Part shown: piece after piece, positions 61,885-64,000 of the stretch
How positions within the stretch are numbered: the first letter of the stretch is position 1
Layout: each line of letters begins with the position of its first letter
Origin: Chrysomallon squamiferum
Taxonomy: Eukaryota > Mollusca > Gastropoda > Neomphalida > Peltospiridae
Direction: 5' to 3'
Length of the DNA stretch: 64,000 bases
Assembly (NCBI GenBank): GCA_012295275.1
Contig: CM022673.1
Coordinates: forward strand, 16,927,310-16,991,309
Made by a program: the position numbers and the translations under genes
Notes under the pieces: generated by a model
The model's database searches: none
What the model saw: the letters and a program-made list of their open reading frames with translations, nothing else
Told to the model about the DNA's origin: nothing

Positions 61885-62801
61885 AATAATAATAATAAAA
61901 GCAATATTTTTAAAAATTTAAACTTTTAAAAACAAATTAAACAACTATCAGTGATTTGTATTCTTCATCTTCTTCCAAGACTTTATTTCTAATTAAGCAA
62001 ACAGGAAATGATAAACTGGGCAGTTTGAATATTCTTCTAATTAACTGCTATATTTAGAACAGTTTACACTCCAAACAAAGTAATGTAAACCATAAGTATT
62101 ACAGTTGCTAGGATAAGTAAACAGCTATTAGGTAATCCAGCTGATTTGTTCATACAAGTTTAATTAAACAGTAAAACAGACATTGCCAAATTAGTGTATG
62201 ATGTATCAAGTGTTTTATCTAACCAAAAACATAAAAAATAGAAAATAAAAGATGTATTAAATATAAAATTAAATATAATTGTCAAAACACTTTATATTAG
62301 GGTGTACAGACAATGTAATGTATATAAATGTGTGAATGTATGTATATATATATGTATTTCTCTGAGAGTGTGTGTGTGTTTTGTGTATGCCTCTATATAT
62401 GCATACATGAAAATGTTTCACATATAGAACTATTTTTCCAAAATTAATTCTTCTTCTTCTTTATTAACTGAAAATACAAAGATTAATTATTAAAGAAAAA
62501 CACAATTAGGAGTCATCACTTGCTGAAATAAAATAACTAGCGATGCGAACTGACTTAGTCTTTAAAGACTTTTTGATGAAATAATCCATTACCTTTTTCC
62601 CCCTTAAAACAGAATCTTTTATATTCTTGGCACCACAAAAAATCCCAATAAAAAAGAAAGAAAAGAACTCATGTAAGTCTGTTATCTGATGCAGTAAATA
62701 AAATTTTGACTCATGATTTTCTGTATGCCAATTTTTTTAAATGAAAGTCAGTTAACACATGATAAATTCACAACAACAGAAAGAACAAAAAAAAATATAT
62801 A

Positions 62802-62874
<73 letters not shown>

Positions 62875-62876
62875 AA

Positions 62877-62907
<31 letters not shown>

Positions 62908-63180
62908 GCCCCTTATCTTAGCAAAAATGAAACCACTGATATCACACTTCACACTTTACCAATACCCAACATGACCCTGTTTCCAGCTTGAACCTTTTTC
63001 TTAGTATATAAAAATTATGAAAACAAAATATTACCTCATGTACTACATGTTCTACTGAAACATTCTGCTCTTTAATATACATGTTATTATAATCTGAGTA
63101 TGTATTTCTACCACAGATTTCCAGTGTGTCTACTTTCAGTATGATTACCTTGCTGGTATATATATATATATGTGTATGTA
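61882..63180. other. Non-coding stretch, includes A68
   Basis: No gene supported. The very long A run and following (AT)n at 62805-62907 are listed separately. Confidence 0.7.
62805..62907. repeat. Poly(A) tract of 68 bases followed by (AT)n
   Basis: An uninterrupted run of 68 A, then GGAAAACAA and about 27 bases of AT. It is the longest homopolymer in the window and is likely to be unstable and a site of sequencing-length error. Confidence 0.95.
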
Positions 63181-63400
63181 TCTTGATCGATCACAAGCTA
63201 GCAGGTCAAGTGTGGAATATATGAAATAGTTTATATGCACTCCAGTCACTTGTAAAACCACCATTATGTGCAGCCTGCACCCATTACAAACTGGATGGAA
63301 CAGAGATCATACACAGGGAAAGCCATGCTGCTGAACATAATTGTGTTTTAATGTGTTTTTAGCCTAACCTCCTGCAGTGATAGTTATGTATGGATATACT
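63181..63400. other. Complex block, SINE- or regulatory-like
   Basis: Repeat-free sequence with GTGCAGCCTGCACCCATTAC (an inverted GCAGCCTGC-type core) and TGGATGGAACAGAGATCATA. On the minus strand AGCATGGCTTTCCCTG and ATCTCTGTTCCATCC weakly recall A and B boxes. Evidence is thin for either reading. Confidence 0.2.
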
Positions 63401-63479
63401 GTTATTAACATAAAATATACATGTAAAGGTAACAATTGTTTAACATAATTACACACTTAGATAAACCTGTATAAAGTTC

Positions 63480-63668
63480 TATGTTCTTTTTGTGTGTGTA
63501 TATGTACAAATGTATGTATGCATAATCTATATGTATGTGTGTGTGCATTTGTGTGTGTGTGTGTAAATGTGTGTGTGTGTGTGTGTGTTTGTGTGTGTGT
63601 TTGTGTGTATGCATGCATGTGAAGCATGTATAAGTGTGTTTATGTAATATATATATATATATATATAT
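63480..63668. repeat. TG-rich imperfect microsatellite ending in (TA)n
   Basis: Alternating TG runs broken by TATG, TTTG and GCATGCATG, ending in about 22 bases of TA. It gives an artificial His/Thr-rich frame on the minus strand. Confidence 0.9.
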
Positions 63669-64000
63669 GCAGGCTCTATGTATATCCATCATCAATAAAC
63701 AAGATGATATCGAGAAATCACATGAAAAATTGCTATGTATTTACAGTGTTTCAATATCCTTTTCTATGTTAAACATAAGCAAAAAAGGACAACTGTACCA
63801 TTAAAGTAGCTCTATGGTATTTGCTATATTTATGTCATACTTTATTATTAGTTTTTCTGGAGAGCAGAAAACACTAACAGAATATTCACCTGGAAGTATA
63901 CAAAGTATTAATGCTGCATATTGATGTCTTCACTAAAGACAAATACAATTTACATAACTGTGCTAATTTCACATGACTGAAGAAAGCTTCTTTCAGTAAA

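Noticed and set aside
1-64000. Search for tRNA genes, rRNA, CRISPR arrays, transposase or reverse transcriptase genes
   Set aside because: None could be supported by reading; only Pol III box-like fragments and short motifs were found.

Overview
The window looks like a piece of a large animal nuclear genome, not a prokaryotic or organellar one. It is strongly AT-rich. It is crowded with long microsatellites ((CA)n, (GA)n, (AAT)n, (AAAT)n, (AT)n) and pure A/T runs of up to 68 bases. There are no closely packed ORFs, and the few convincing coding pieces are short and bounded by splice signals. I could not fix the taxon. An invertebrate such as a mollusc or another lophotrochozoan would fit, but this is a guess. 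No mobile-element protein (reverse transcriptase, transposase), rRNA, tRNA, CRISPR array or bacterial operon was recognised.

Coding content is very sparse. The best exon is on the minus strand at 59903-60082: 60 codons, phase 0 at both ends, with textbook acceptor and donor sites. It encodes a Ser/Thr/Pro/Tyr/Asn-rich, low-charge stretch like the disordered regions of transcription factors or RNA-binding proteins. A second strong minus-strand candidate is 48677-48805. It is about 60% GC with seven CpGs, has a Kozak-like ATG and a donor, and could be an alternative first coding exon. A weaker minus-strand candidate, at 23238-23371, could be a terminal exon. These three may belong to one long minus-strand gene whose introns fill most of the window, but their phases do not all join directly, so that link is an inference. 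On the plus strand, 35767-35865 resembles a terminal exon, and 60941-61120 and 46943-47150 are lower-confidence coding candidates.

Layout: 1-12 kb is mostly AT-rich intronic or intergenic sequence with microsatellites and one possible SINE (4.4-4.7 kb). At 12.3-13.6 kb there is a pentanucleotide array, a T-box-motif block, degenerate repeats, a 49-bp tandem repeat and a Pol III B-box-like site. At 15.5-16.1 kb, 22.4-22.6 kb, 26.1-26.4 kb, 31.4-31.6 kb, 34.6-34.8 kb, 40.4-40.7 kb, 54.6-55.2 kb, 57.4-57.6 kb, 58.8 kb and 59.2-59.4 kb there are islands of complex, non-repetitive sequence with clustered developmental transcription-factor motifs. These are candidate conserved non-coding elements. 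Between them lie several minisatellites. The most striking is at 35941-36365: 25 units of exactly 17 bp, organised as a 34-bp dimer with single-monomer edges. Others have periods of 49, 52, 55, 67, about 160 and 282 bp. Several short perfect hairpins occur (7751, 32581, 40432, 49922, 58825).

No complete novel system is visible. The most useful leads are the isolated exons and what gene they belong to, the indel-free 17-bp higher-order array just after a possible stop codon, and the conserved-element-like islands around a probable regulatory gene.
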